From Rhizomys pruinosus (Eukaryota; Chordata; Mammalia; Rodentia; Spalacidae), in assembly GCA_009823505.1 (NCBI GenBank), contig VZQC01004720.1, positions 229,163 through 293,162 on the forward strand: a DNA stretch of 64,000 nucleotides, given 5' to 3'. Below, one piece after another: positions 11,578 through 22,469 of this stretch. The notes under the pieces were generated by a model. The model was not told the origin of the DNA, searched no databases, and worked only from the letters and a program-made list of their open reading frames with translations. A program made the translations under genes and the position numbers. Every line of letters starts with the position of its first letter. Position 1 is the first letter of the stretch.

Positions 11578-12779
11578 ATACAAGATGGGGTTTGATCAGC
11601 TCATGATCCTAGGAAAATAATGTCATCCAATTTAACTAATTTATGTATCATTTGGTGAGGAGATCTATTTTATGTATTGATCTATTTTTAAATATTCTTG
11701 TGCGTCCCCCACCTCCCAGTAAATATATTTCATTAGTCTTTTGGCTGAGCTCAGATTTTTCTGTCATTTTACAAAAATAAAAATAAAAAATAAAAGAACA
11801 ACAGAACCTCCAAAGACATGAAGTTGTGAGGGGGAATAAAGCTTCAAGAGGAGTTGGAGGTGCGAACAGGGAACAGGAATGTGTGTGTACATGTTCTAAA
11901 TACTTTGTATTCATGTATAAAGTAACCAGAGAATAAAAAAAAATTAAAGTGAAAAGTAAAAAGTATCACTGCCTCTAATTTCACATTTCATGCCATGTAG
12001 TTACTATGTAGCAGAAATAATTTTCTATAACTGGAGGAAATGTAGGAAAAGAGATGCAATGATACAGAGATTGTTTCTTCCATCATTATTCCCAGTGTTT
12101 TAAGAAGGGGAATACATTAATAAAAGCTCTTATATGTGTGAACCATGATGATCTAACAGGGACTATATTGTGCCCTAAATGTTTAGAATCCAAGCAGAGA
12201 AAGACAGTAAAAGGAAGCCTTAATGTCAAGATTGGGCCGAGAAATAAGGAAAGTTTTCAAGGTTGTGAAAATATTTGCAAGGCAATATTAAAAAGTCATC
12301 CTAGTGGTTAGCTAATAACATACTCATCAGATAACTACATGGGCCAAACCAACTTTCATTCTCCACTGGTAAGCATTTGAATGACTTTTCTTTCTGATCA
12401 TACAAAAAGGTCATTGCCTAGCTAATTATCTTCTCGGGGAATGTGTGCATTTCATTCTGGAATTTCCACCCCTCCTCCCCCGCAACCCATCATTTAAAAA
12501 TTTATCTTTGACATACGTTAGGAAAATAGAAAAAAATTAAAAAGTAATGAGGAGGGGGGATAACTGCTTTGAGAAGTTTCCACATATGTGCTAATTAGTG
12601 ATTCCATCTGAAAATATTCCCAGAAAGCTGGATGGGGATAGCAGCCTGGGATAAATAATGCAAAGACCCTGTGGCAGTGTCAAAAGCATTGTAGCAGGCT
12701 GCCTCTGAGTTCAGAGACTCTCTTAGTGCCATGGCTGAGAAAAAAATTATGAAGTAAAACTGCTCTAACAACCTCAGGG
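11189..12779. other. No recognised gene or interspersed repeat
   Basis: AT-rich sequence holding only the (AC)n at 11546-11577 and short A-runs. Open frames are below 90 codons and show no motif. Confidence 0.45.
11546..11577. repeat. (AC)n microsatellite
   Basis: About 15 AC units. Confidence 0.95.

Positions 12780-12814
<35 letters not shown>
12780..12814. repeat. (CA)n microsatellite
   Basis: About 17 CA units. Confidence 0.95.
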
Positions 12815-12818
<4 letters not shown>

Positions 12819-12864
12819 CTTTCAGGACTATATCTGACCTACCTCCCCTTTCAGATCTGCTTTT

Positions 12865-13024
12865 TTTTTTTTTTTTTTTTTGGTATTTTTGAGACAGGGT
12901 CTCCCTTTAGTCCCAGCTGGCCTGGAGCTCACTCAGTAGACCAGGCTGGCCTTGAACTCACAGAGATCTGCCTGCCTCTGCCTCCCGAGTGCTGGGATTA
13001 AAGGTGTGTACCACCATGCCCAGC
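12865..13024 (-). mobile_element. B1 SINE with TSD
   Basis: Antisense B1: a T-run, GAGACAGGGTCTCCCTTTAG, GACCAGGCTGGCCTTGAACT, ending GTACCACCATGCCCAGC. The target-site duplication TCAGATCTGCTTTT begins at 12851 and again at 13025. Confidence 0.95.
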
Positions 13025-13034
13025 TCAGATCTGC

Positions 13035-14544
13035 TTTTACATAAAGTAGAATTCCCTGCATCTAGTTTGTAATGCTGCTGAAAAGTGCAGTCTTCCTACA
13101 CACACTGGTCCAGTTACATCAGCACATGGAGGTGATTAGCTGTGAAACAGGCATTAGTCCCCAGCATCTCATACTAAATGAAATACTCTCCGATTACAGG
13201 AACCACAACCTCTGGAAGTCCCTTTTGTGAAATGACAAGCCTGCTGGTTCCGTGTTCTCATATAATGCCCAGCTGTGTTTTTTAAGTACAATTGAGTTTC
13301 ATCAACTGGACCAGAAGCACCGCTGGCTAAAAAGCATTCTATAAAGTCAGTGGAAAAATAACACTAGCAGCTCTATAAATGAGGGGTAAATAGTATTATT
13401 ATGGTAATTTCTGGTTGTAATGCTTTCAGCTAACACAAGAAGACTATGATTTGGAAGTTGCAATGGAGATATTAGAAGAAACACCTAGATTCTACCCTCG
13501 ATGTGCTGCAGAGATGACAGCATAAATGTGCAATTTCATAACCCCCCAAAGAAAACAATGTGAGTTTTTAATGGCCTCATAAAGATGCATGTGACATTTG
13601 TGTTTTAGTAGATGTGTTTCTAAGGTTCCTTCGTCCAAGCTACAAGATTGTAGGTGGCTACCTTACTACTACTAAACCTGCCCCTTCTACCATATGAAAT
13701 ATACACTCTGTGATCCTGATTGTTCAGGACAAAAGGAAAGGAGCTTTTCCCAAAGTGACCCATGAGTGTCCATAGCCCTGGGACAGCAGCGCCTTTGCAC
13801 TTTGCAGAGGGGCTGTCACCACTTAGCAGACTGATTTCACTGCTTTATCAAACTTACTGGGCATGAAAACAAAGTCTGCTCAGCAGGAGTAAACAAAGGT
13901 TCTGGAAACAGTCTGAAGTCTGCCTGCTAATGAAAGCCCTTGGTCTCTTCTTCTTGGAAAATCAAAGCTTCCTACAAAAGGAATAAACTGCCCTCCATGA
14001 CAGAGAGTGAAGTAACCAGGTATTTACATTTAGACAAGATAGAGTCTCTTCTAGTAGCAGAGAAGAATGCACAGCTGTCAAGAATCAAATAAAGGCTTTC
14101 AGAAATCTTTCTCAAGAGGCAAGGATGCCATTTGAAGAGGAAAGTGGTGAGCAATTTCCACTAACATCACAGGAATTTCGAAAATGAGTTCTACTTGAAA
14201 GACACAACCAGACCATACCCATCAAAAAGAGATACATAGGGCACAGTTCAATCCTTTAAAAACATTCTTATGCATTTTAACATGCTGGATGTTTTCATTT
14301 CTGCATATATGCTTTTTCCTTAATGAAATAAAAGATGGAACACACTGAGTTTTCACTGTGAAAGGAATTTTTAATATTTGAAAAGTTCTTTTATCTCCAC
14401 ATATCCAGGTAAATATTCTTTCAACAAGTCAGAATTGCTTTCTTTTTTCTAAATCTTGTTACAAAAGAAGCTTATCCATATAATCCATAAAGGTTCACTC
14501 TTTTATTAAATTTTAGTTTGTTTATGAGGTTTGCATGCCACAGT
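13035..14544. other. No recognised gene or repeat
   Basis: About 1.5 kb of apparently single-copy sequence. No open frame above 60 codons; no RNA gene or repeat recognised. Confidence 0.45.
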
Positions 14545-14690
14545 GTTTTTTTTTTTATGGGGGTTAGAGGGCAAGTTGTGGAAGTGTCTTCTCCTTCTAC
14601 CTTGTGAGTCCTGGGGCTTGAATTCAGGTCATGAGGTTTGGGGATGAGTGACTTTACCTGCTAAACCATCCTGCAGGCACAAGGTTCACT
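14545..14690 (-). mobile_element. tRNA-derived rodent SINE, old
   Basis: The complement reads CAGGATGGTTTAGCAGGTAA, then GACCTGAATTCAAGCCCC (B-box-like), then a GAAGGAGAAGACACTTCC block and an A-run (T10 on the plus strand). The order is that of rodent tRNA-derived SINEs (B2/B4 group), but I cannot fix the subfamily. Confidence 0.7.
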
Positions 14691-15426
14691 CATTTTCATC
14701 AACTTTCATGTTCTAGGAGCCTCAGACACTGTACCTAAGAATCACATTGTTCCTGGAATTGTCTTGCTAAAGATAATACAAACCAGGTAAGTGTACAGAA
14801 TGAAGAGCAGTGCTGAACCACACTGGGAGTGGGGGGTGGGTGGGTAGCAATTCTGACTGCATTTAGGCTGTCTTAGCATTCTTGGCCTCTGGTCTACATC
14901 CTCAGTAAAAAGGACATGAAATAAAGCAGAGTAAAATTAATAAGTAGAGAGAGAGAAAGACAGCCACCTATCTATAGATACACTACTGTTCAATCATCAC
15001 AGCTACTTCTTGAGTTTCTGGCACTGAGAAGACATGCATTAGTTACATCAATCAAGAGATACAGAAGTCCATGGCCACTTAGAGCTTTAGTCTTTTGGGA
15101 GCAGAAATATAGAGAATAAAATAAATAAAACACTATACATATATGATATGTATATGTTATATATGGAGATAAGATGTATAAGTTCAGGTGCTATGATACA
15201 TAAGGGTAAGTAATTACTATAGACACATGGCCTTCACATGATCTAGAGTGGAAACTGGCAAATAGACACTGTGATACTTCTGTGAAATGATAACCCGAGA
15301 ATGCTGTAAAAGTTCTTAAGAGAAAGATTAATCTTGATCTAGGAGGCACCATAAGTATTGAACACTTAACAAATGCTTGTTCAATGTATGAGCAGTATAC
15401 CAATTCACTTGTTTATTTATTTGCTA

Positions 15427-15572
15427 TTTTTTTTTTCATTTTGAGACAGGATTTCCCTTTAGTCCCGGCAGGCCTGGAGCTCGCTATGTAGACCAGGCTG
15501 GCCTTGAACTCACAGAGATTCACCTGCCTCTGCCTCCCAAATGCTGGGATTAAAGGCGTGTGCCACCATGGC
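15427..15572 (-). mobile_element. B1 SINE
   Basis: T-run, TTTTGAGACAGGATTTCCCT, GACCAGGCTGGCCTTGAACT, GCTGGGATTAAAGGCGTGTG. A clear B1 in antisense. I did not find a convincing target-site duplication. Confidence 0.9.
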
Positions 15573-15861
15573 CTTTGTTTACTAAATTTACTATAGATTT
15601 ATTTTCCTAATACCCAGTTAGAAATCCAAATAATTGAAGCAGAGAATGTGTTGAAATAAGAGATTTTGAAAGCAGAACAAAGTTAGCTATAACCAAATGG
15701 GCTCAGGGGAAATTGGACAAGAGAGTTTTTAGAGCTATGGAGCAATATGTGAAAAAAGTCTCAGTATGGGATGGCTGTAACCATTGGCAAGAGATACATT
15801 CAGAAAATTACAGTTCCTTTCTTCAACATAGTATCATGACTTCCATTTGCATCCACATCTG

Positions 15862-16184
15862 TGTGCATACCTGTATGTATGCAGATGCACATGTATGTGG
15901 AGCTTGGAGGGGAAATGTTAGGTGTATTTGTCAATCACTTTTTACTTTATTTTTTGAGACAGGGTTTGTCACTGAAACTGGAGCTCATCAATCAGCTAGA
16001 CTGTCTAGCCAGCAAAGTACAGAGATCCTCCCGTGTCCATTGCTGCAGTGCTGGGATTATAGGGGTACCCAGCCACACTCAGTTTTTCTGTTTGTTTTAA
16101 AACATGGGTGCATGGATTGAACTCGGTTCCTCATGCTTGAGCAGCAGACATGTTCTTTACCAACCAGCCATCACCACAGCCCTT
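15862..16184 (-). mobile_element. RSINE1 (B4-group) SINE
   Basis: The complement begins GGGCTGTGGTGATGGCTGGT and contains the RSINE1 core with TCTAGCTGATTGATGAGCTC and CAGTGACAAACCCTGTCTCA. The same block order occurs at 52735-53045, and in the opposite orientation at 16396 and 45147. Confidence 0.8.
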
Positions 16185-16395
16185 TTGAGCACAGCAAATC
16201 AGTAGTGTCCCTGGCATAACAGCAGAGATGGAAGCCCTGGTTAGCAAGAGCAGAGCAGAAGAAAAGAGTAGACACGTGGTTGGCAGTTGAGAAGTCCTGA
16301 GCAGCAGGAAGTTTTCAGAGAGAAATTCCGGCATCTGAAACTAGAATTTTCCAGAAGTGTGTTACGGCAAAGCCAGAGGCACTGCAAGCAAAACT

Positions 16396-16960
16396 GGGCT
16401 GGAGAAATGGCCCAGTGGGAAAAGTGCATCCTATGCAAGCATGAGGACCTGAGTTCAGATCCCCAGAACCCATGTAAAAGCTGGGCACGGTAGCACTGGG
16501 GATGGAGACACAGATCCCGGGGGTCTAGCCCACACTGTGAACTTTAGGTTCAGTGGAACCCTCAGCTCAAAAGTAAGCAAAGAAGTAAAGAATCGATTAA
16601 AAAAATCTTAATGTCGGGCTGGAGAGATGGCCTAGCGGTTAAGAGCGCCGACCGCTCTTGCAGAGGACCCGGGTTCGATCCCCAGCACCCACATGGCGGC
16701 CGAGAACTGTCTGAAACTCCAATTCCAGGAGAACTCCAGTTCCAAGGGAATCCGACACCCTCTTCTGACCTCCGCGGCATTGCATGTCACGGGTGCACAA
16801 ACCTACATGCAGACAGTACATTCATACACATACAGAAATAAATAAAATTTAAAAAAATTTTAAAAAAAACTTAAAAAAATCTTAATGTCAACGTCTGAAT
16901 TTCATATGCATCCTTATGGGTAAACACACACAAATACATATGTTTACACACACACACAGA
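16396..16960 (+). mobile_element. RSINE1 SINE interrupted by a younger SINE
   Basis: Starts GGGCTGGAGAAATGGCCCAG, then GACCTGAGTTCAGATCCCCA and CCCATGTAAAAGCTGGGCAC. Its tail region is split at 16615/16871 by the insertion at 16616-16870 and resumes as ATCTTAATGTCAACGTCTGA up to an (AC)-rich end. The RSINE1 is therefore older than the inserted SINE. Confidence 0.8.
16616..16870 (+). mobile_element. Young B3-derived SINE with 17-bp duplication, 19-bp TSD
   Basis: Starts GGGCTGGAGAGATGGCCTAG. The B box GGTTCGATCC is intact. AACTCCAATTCCAGGAG (16715-16731) is followed directly by AACTCCAGTTCCAAGGG (16732-16748). The perfect target-site duplication TTAAAAAAATCTTAATGTC lies at 16597-16615 and 16871-16889, which places the insertion inside the RSINE1 tail. 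Confidence 0.96.
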
Positions 16961-17749
16961 GAAATAAGAAAGAATTATTTGAAACTCAAGCTACAGAGGA
17001 GACATATTTTTATAAGTAGAGAGCACTCTCAGACTATTTCAAGGAAATTTAAGTAAAATTTATCAGGTTTTTTCCACGCAGCTATACACCAATTTAGAGG
17101 GGTCAAGTTAAAAAAAAAAAGTGGATCATAGAGAGTTAGTGAATTATACAACACAGTATTAATGGCAGATGAAGGGATTGAAACACATGACCCTTCATGA
17201 CCAGTTCATACATACTCTTTCAAAACAAGCTTTGTAAATAAAGGCAGTTAGAGGGGAGAGAAGAGGATGGAAGGGCAGAACACAAAACTTTCTTGGAGAA
17301 AGGACTGTGTAATTCCTAGAACAGGACTGAGAAAGAGCCAGAGACTGCCATGAACCAAACTTACATTTGTGTAACTCAAACCTAACTTCAGTACAGTCTT
17401 CAAGAAACTGCTATACTTGCTTATAGAAGAACAAAGTGGTATAACTTTCGAAGTGGAACATTCTCATTTTATACTCCTTAAAATCAAAATTTTAAATGCT
17501 GAAATCCCTAAATTCTGATTTCTCTGTCAGTTGGTGTACTTTGGGCTCTAAGATAGGATGTATTTGAATGAAATTAATTTGAAACCCAGCACTATGAGCA
17601 ATAAATGTAACTCTGAATAGGCTGACTAGACTCCAATGGATGAATTTGCACTGAGGGATGTCTAGTGGACAAACTAACCTGACTCAATAGGGCTCAACAT
17701 AACAGAATGCATGAAATCCAGCGTGCTAAAGGGAGAGGGATTAAAAAGA
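16961..17749. other. No recognised gene or repeat
   Basis: Apparently single-copy AT-rich sequence with one A-run near 17110. Confidence 0.45.
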
Positions 17750-18205
17750 TGATTAAGATGTTTTGTATGAGAAGCAAGTGCCCCTTTTCTAAGCTTAGGG
17801 AACAATCTGCGGAAGGGGGGCGTGGTAGAATGTAAGGGCTGCGATTGGGGTGAATGGTGAAATTACAGCAATATAGTCTGGACACTCATTTGATCAACTT
17901 GATTGAACATACAAGCCCCCCCTGCTGGATGGTTGGACCCATGGGCTGTGTGAGTTTGGGCACAACTGCTTGCAAATTGGTTTTACATGAAGGATGCTTG
18001 TGCTCATAAATTATCACTTATTGTTAAAAAAATGAAAAAACAACTGAGAGAAAAATGCAGGACAGTTATGGCAGAATGCATCATCTGGGATGGGGTGTGG
18101 GGTGGGGGGAAGGGAAAGGGAAATATGCCTGAACTGAATTGGAAAATAATGTATGAAATACACAAAGCATCAATAAAAAATGAAAATTTAAAAAAAATAA
18201 AAAGA
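17750..18205 (+). mobile_element. L1 3' end (3' UTR-like), two blocks
   Basis: The first block (about 17750-18030) has GGAACAATCTGCGGAAGGGG, GTAGAATGTAAGGGCTGCGA and a C-run, and ends TTATTGTTAAAAAAATG; it recurs in antisense at 23235-23515. The second block (about 18040-18205) has AACTGAGAGAAAAATGCAGG, a G-rich polypurine run, and ends GTATGAAATACACAAAGCAT then CAATAAAAAA. That tail recurs at the end of the L1 at 29742 and of the element at 51790. A G-rich run, AATAAA and A-tail are typical of rodent L1 3' UTRs. Confidence 0.7.
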
Positions 18206-18265
18206 TGTTTTACATGAAATAAAGAAAAAATTCAATAATTTTTAAAAAAATAAATTAGTGAGCCA

Positions 18266-18280
18266 GAAGAAAAGAAGGAA

Positions 18281-18337
<57 letters not shown>
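18266..18337. repeat. (GGAA)/(AG)n purine microsatellite
   Basis: Short GAAGGAAGG start followed by about 24 uninterrupted AG units. Confidence 0.95.
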
Positions 18338-18860
18338 CCTAAACTGTGCTGGCCATGAAGAAATGCACTGGCTCACAGAGCTAGCAGTAGAAACAACGAC
18401 CAGAACGGGCTTACACCAGCACTCTTCATGACTGTCTTCCCCATGTTGGGCTTGCTCATCAAAAACTGAAGAAATCTGGGGTCTAGGAAGTTTCACATGT
18501 ACTGCCAACAAGCAAAAGAGGAAATCATTTCCAAATGGTCTCTGAAAGACAGAAAACTTACCTTACTAGAACTTCACAGGCGGCTTCCTTTGCACCCCAA
18601 TCAAACACAGAAAGCACAGGCTTTCTCAGCCATCTGTAAATCAAACACAGATAAAGGGAGTACCACTGTCCAATCCTAGACATCTGTGCAGCACAGTGGG
18701 CTCTGCCTCTCCTCACACACTTGGGCTACATAGACCACAGGGGGGAAATGAAGGAGAAATGAAACCCTGGCTAAGAAAGAAGAAAAGGGTGCTGCCAGCC
18801 AGCCATCTCCATCTGTGTGGCACTTCACCCAGAATTCTACCCTCACTTTCTCTTTTCTGT

Positions 18861-18985
18861 TGTTTTTGGGTTTTTTCCGAGACAGGTTCTCACTTATTAG
18901 GTGGCCCAGGCAGGTCTTGACTTTGTAATCCTCCTACTTCAGCCTCCTGACTGCTGTGTTTTAAAGTTGTACAACACACCTAGCT
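18861..18985 (-). mobile_element. Old B1-like SINE
   Basis: Diverged antisense B1: TTTTCCGAGACAGGTTCTCA, GGCCCAGGCAGGTCTTGACT, CTTCAGCCTCCTGACTGCTG, ending ACACACCTAGCTC. Divergence suggests an early B1/PB1 copy. Confidence 0.75.
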
Positions 18986-18989
18986 CATT

Positions 18990-19731
18990 TTTTTGGAATA
19001 TTAATGTTTTCTTATAAATGTCTGATAATTGCTGTAATGCATGCCATCGTATTATTTATAATAATAAATGATTAGGTATGCATAAATGCCCCAAAGAAAG
19101 AGGTTGGTTAAAGTATGATAGAATATTATGTTTTCATAAAAATACATTAGAGTACTTTAAAATCTTAATAATATACTCATAATATTTTAATGGATCAAAA
19201 ATACTTTAATTAAAAAGGTTCAGTATAATTCTACTTTTGCTAGACAAATAACTAAATGAATTATGAGGTGATGTTAATAGTTGTAAAATGCCCCAGAATA
19301 TGGGAAGAAGGGAAATTTTTACCTTCTTTTTAAAATATTTGAATTTTCTATAAAAACTCTTATTGTGAGCAAACTAGAAATTATTGCCATATAGTGGTAT
19401 TTGGGGTTTTATTCTTAAATTTCTCTATACATTTCTCTTTCAGTCTGGTACTTCTTAGCTATTGCTACTTGGGTTGTTAAAGGTCAGTATACTGTGGCTC
19501 AGGTCAGTTTACCCTGCGGAAAAGTGCTCTGTGGAACTTCTAGGTAAATTACCACAGCCAGTCTGAGCAGGTGGCATCAAAACAAGACTCTTACAGACCC
19601 TCATGCTTCCATCATTCTGAAAATAAACCAGGTTATTTGTAAATAATCTAGATAGTTCATGCCATAAGAAAGATGAGATATCTTCAAAGCTATTTACGAA
19701 CTGGCATTTAGTGATGATAGCCACCATTGTT
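18990..19731. other. No recognised gene; possible ancient repeat
   Basis: AT-rich. The 19070-19330 stretch loosely recalls ancient LINE or DNA-transposon 3' sequence (GGTTAAAGTATGATAGAATA), but I cannot assign it. Confidence 0.3.
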
Positions 19732-19744
19732 AAAACTCAAAATG

Positions 19745-19916
19745 AGCCGGGCGTGGTGGTGCACGCCTTTAATCCTAGCACTTGGGAGGCAGAGGCAGGT
19801 GGATCTTTGTGAGTTCAAGGCCAGCCTGGTCTACAGAGTGAATTTCAGGACAGGTGGGGCTACAGGGAGACCCTGTCTCGAAAAGACAAAACAACAACAA
19901 CAACAACAACAAAAAA
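19745..19916 (+). mobile_element. B1 SINE with (CAA)n tail and 13-bp TSD
   Basis: Starts AGCCGGGCGTGGTGGTGCAC and has CAGGACAGGTGGGGCTACAG and a (CAA)n/A tail. The target-site duplication AAAACTCAAAATG lies at 19732-19744 and 19917-19929. CpGs are retained, so a relatively young copy. Confidence 0.96.
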
Positions 19917-19929
19917 AAAACTCAAAATG

Positions 19930-21436
19930 GACTGGCACTACGCATTGACTTTTATTATTCCTTAATTAGATAGTTGAACCTTATTTTACTGATAAATAAT
20001 CAGGGACTAAAGAGATTAATTAATTCCACATGGTTCTGAAGCATGGTAGAACTAGAATTTGAGCTAAGGTCTTCTTTCCACAAAGTACATGGGTCAAGAA
20101 GTCTAACATTGCATGGGTACAGCTGTAAAAATATGCATGCAATAAAATTAAAAAAAATATGCATGTAGATGCAATTTTATCAATAAAATGTTAACTTCAC
20201 TAATTAAAAGCATCACATGTGCTCAAATTTAGATATTGTTCATGAAGCACATACCCCAAACACCATCATTAAACTGATGTCCTCCCGAATAGACTGTTAC
20301 TCATAAGTACAACTATAAAATAGAATCTGCCTTTCACCAGTAGGTACTATTTCCACATGAATAAAACATGAAATAATCCATTAGAAAGAATTCTTCTCCT
20401 GGGTGAAATCACAGCCATACAAGGATAGCTTCCAATCAGCTCCACTTCATAGTTCTGAACAATCAGAAGAAGGCTTCTGATAGCTGTGAATCAAAGACCC
20501 AAGCTAAGGAGTGAGAGGGGTTTACAATATAGAGCAATGAGAAATGCATCAATTTGCCTGTGATACATTTCTCCTTTGGGTGTTAACACTTTGGGTGTTA
20601 AATCAAGAAAATTCTGATAGTTCGCTATTCCCATACAAGTTACCCATGGTAGAACCATAGTTTATAACATTGACAAAATGAGAGGAGAGAAATATGGTTC
20701 AAGTACCCTCCAAAATATTCATTATTTTGCAACAATACTTCAGTATAGATCACTTCTGAAAAAGCAAAATACCTTTGTATCATTTTCCCCCCTTTGGGAA
20801 AAAAATTTGCCCAAGTATTTAAAAATTCATACAATAAAAATGCATCCTAGCCATTAGGTACTTTCTCATCCAGAAGTATAAACTGCCATATATTATTCTA
20901 ATGTATCACTGGAATATAATTACAATATATTCATAACAACACTTAGCAGACTCTCTGCATTAAATAGACTGCTCACTTCAGTGATATAACATTAAAAGAA
21001 TTTCAGGCTTGGCTCAGGTTCAACACCCAAGTTTCCAGTAAGTCCAACTCCTTCTCCCATTCTCCCTCTGTCTTCAATATTGCCTTGTTAACTCACAGTT
21101 AGCAAGATAAATTTAAAGAGGTAATAGGAAACTGACCAGAGTTGCTCATGCCACAAGAGCTCAGGAGCCGTGTGCCAGCCCACAAAACACTAGGCAGCCA
21201 GAGTTAAGCCAAAAATGTTCTGCCACTCAAAGTGCTGCCTTGTCATTTCACCCCCCTTCACCCTACTAAGTCCTCAGGTCTCCTTAGCAGTGCTGATTTC
21301 CACCCAGCAATTCCACCCCTGTCCATGCCTCTCCTAATGTGGACTCAAGCTCAGCTTGGGCTCGTGGGAAGAAGTGGTGAGCTCAGAGCTCTTCACTGCA
21401 GGGAGACTAGGAATGACCCAAGCTAACAACATTCAG
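19930..21436. other. No recognised gene or repeat
   Basis: About 1.5 kb of apparently single-copy AT-rich sequence. TAAAATTAAAAAAAATATGC near 20143 is low complexity only. Confidence 0.4.
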
Positions 21437-21501
21437 AAACTTTTCCTTCCTTCCTTCCTTCCTTCCTTCCTTCCTTCCTTCCTTCCTTCCTTCCTTCCTT
21501 C
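21437..21501. repeat. (TTCC)n microsatellite ending at an undetermined base
   Basis: About 15 TTCC units, immediately followed by the only N of the window (21502). The left arm of a large inverted repeat starts at the next base. Confidence 0.95.
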
Positions 21502-21502
21502 N

Positions 21503-22450
21503 GGTATCTGAGGTGCCAGTGAGACTAGAACATCTTCTTTTCCATTATGCCGTTGTATTCTGGAAATCAAGAGTTTGGGTAATTAAATAATCTGGAAATA
21601 TATGGTAATCACCAAAGTATCAGAGTCTAAAAAGTTACTTAATGCTGAATCTGTGTCAGTTTATTTAATCTTCTTTTAATAAATTAGAAAACATTTGAAG
21701 AATGCTGCTGTGCCTAGGATTCCAACCCCCATGCCAATGCTGTTGCCCTGTGGAAAGTTGGTAGAGTGCCAGATCTTAATCTCTTACTGGAAGTTGTCAT
21801 TGGTTGAAATTTAAATTCATTAATTAATTCTGGAAATTTGGAATGATGCAGTGAGGGTTTTGAAATACTCTCCTTTTAATTTTATCACTAATGTGAAACA
21901 ATAAAATGGAAGAGCTCTTAAATGGAAAATGTATAGCCCCACGGTTCTTTCCTAACCAAGTCTAACAGAACACACACCACACACACACACACACACCACA
22001 CAACACAAACGCTCCTTGTAAAGGGAAACAGAGCTTCTATTTGTCAAGTGATAGGTTGTTATTAAGATTCATGTAGATGTTTAGCAGTGTTGAGACACAA
22101 GTATTTAGTAATTATGATGCCAGAAAGGTATTAGAGAAGAGATTTCTTTTCATAAAGATAAACAAAAAAATTGTATTTTTTTTGTCATTGTTCAGGGATG
22201 GTGGTTTGGCATTGAAAAAGAGCATAATATTAATGGACACTTCTTCATTTGTGTTTCTAGATTTCGAATCTCTCCTATAATTTAAAATTTTCAGGGTAGC
22301 TGGGCATGGTGGTGCATGCCTTTAATCCTAGCACCTGGGAGGCTGAGGCAGGCGGATCTTTGTGAGTTCAAGGCCAGCGTGGACTACAGAGTGAGTTTCC
22401 AGGACAGCTGGGACTACAGGGAGACCCTGTCTCGAAAAGACCAAAAAAAA
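21503..22450 (+). repeat. Left arm of a 948-bp inverted repeat
   Basis: Its reverse complement is found at 23791-24738. By eye the arms differ at only a handful of substitutions and short indels: AATATATGG versus AAATTATGG; length and purity of an AC run; an AGTATTTAGTAA region that is longer in the other arm; TTTCGAAT versus TTTCTAAT. Identity is therefore well above 95 percent. The arm includes the B1 at 22299. It begins GGTATCTGAGGTGCCAGTGA directly after the N. Confidence 0.95.
21972..22010. repeat. Interrupted (AC)n inside the left arm
   Basis: AC run with CCAC interruptions. The right arm carries the pure form at 24235-24270, so the two copies have diverged at this tract. Confidence 0.9.
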
Positions 22451-22469
22451 AAAAAAAAAAAAAAAAAAA
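22299..22469 (+). mobile_element. B1 SINE at the inner end of the left arm
   Basis: GCTGGGCATGGTGGTGCATG to a 27-A tail (22443-22469). It shares the unusual GGCCAGCGTGGACTACAGAG with the antisense B1 at 23791-23941, so the two descend from one insertion. A possible short target-site duplication CAGGGTA lies at 22292-22298 and 22474-22480, present on both sides only in this arm. Confidence 0.93.

Noticed and set aside
16672..16686. B-box-like GGTTCGATCC and A-box-like sequence suggesting a tRNA gene
   Set aside because: They belong to the tRNA-derived head of a SINE. No cloverleaf with acceptor stem is present, and the element has an A-tail and target duplication.
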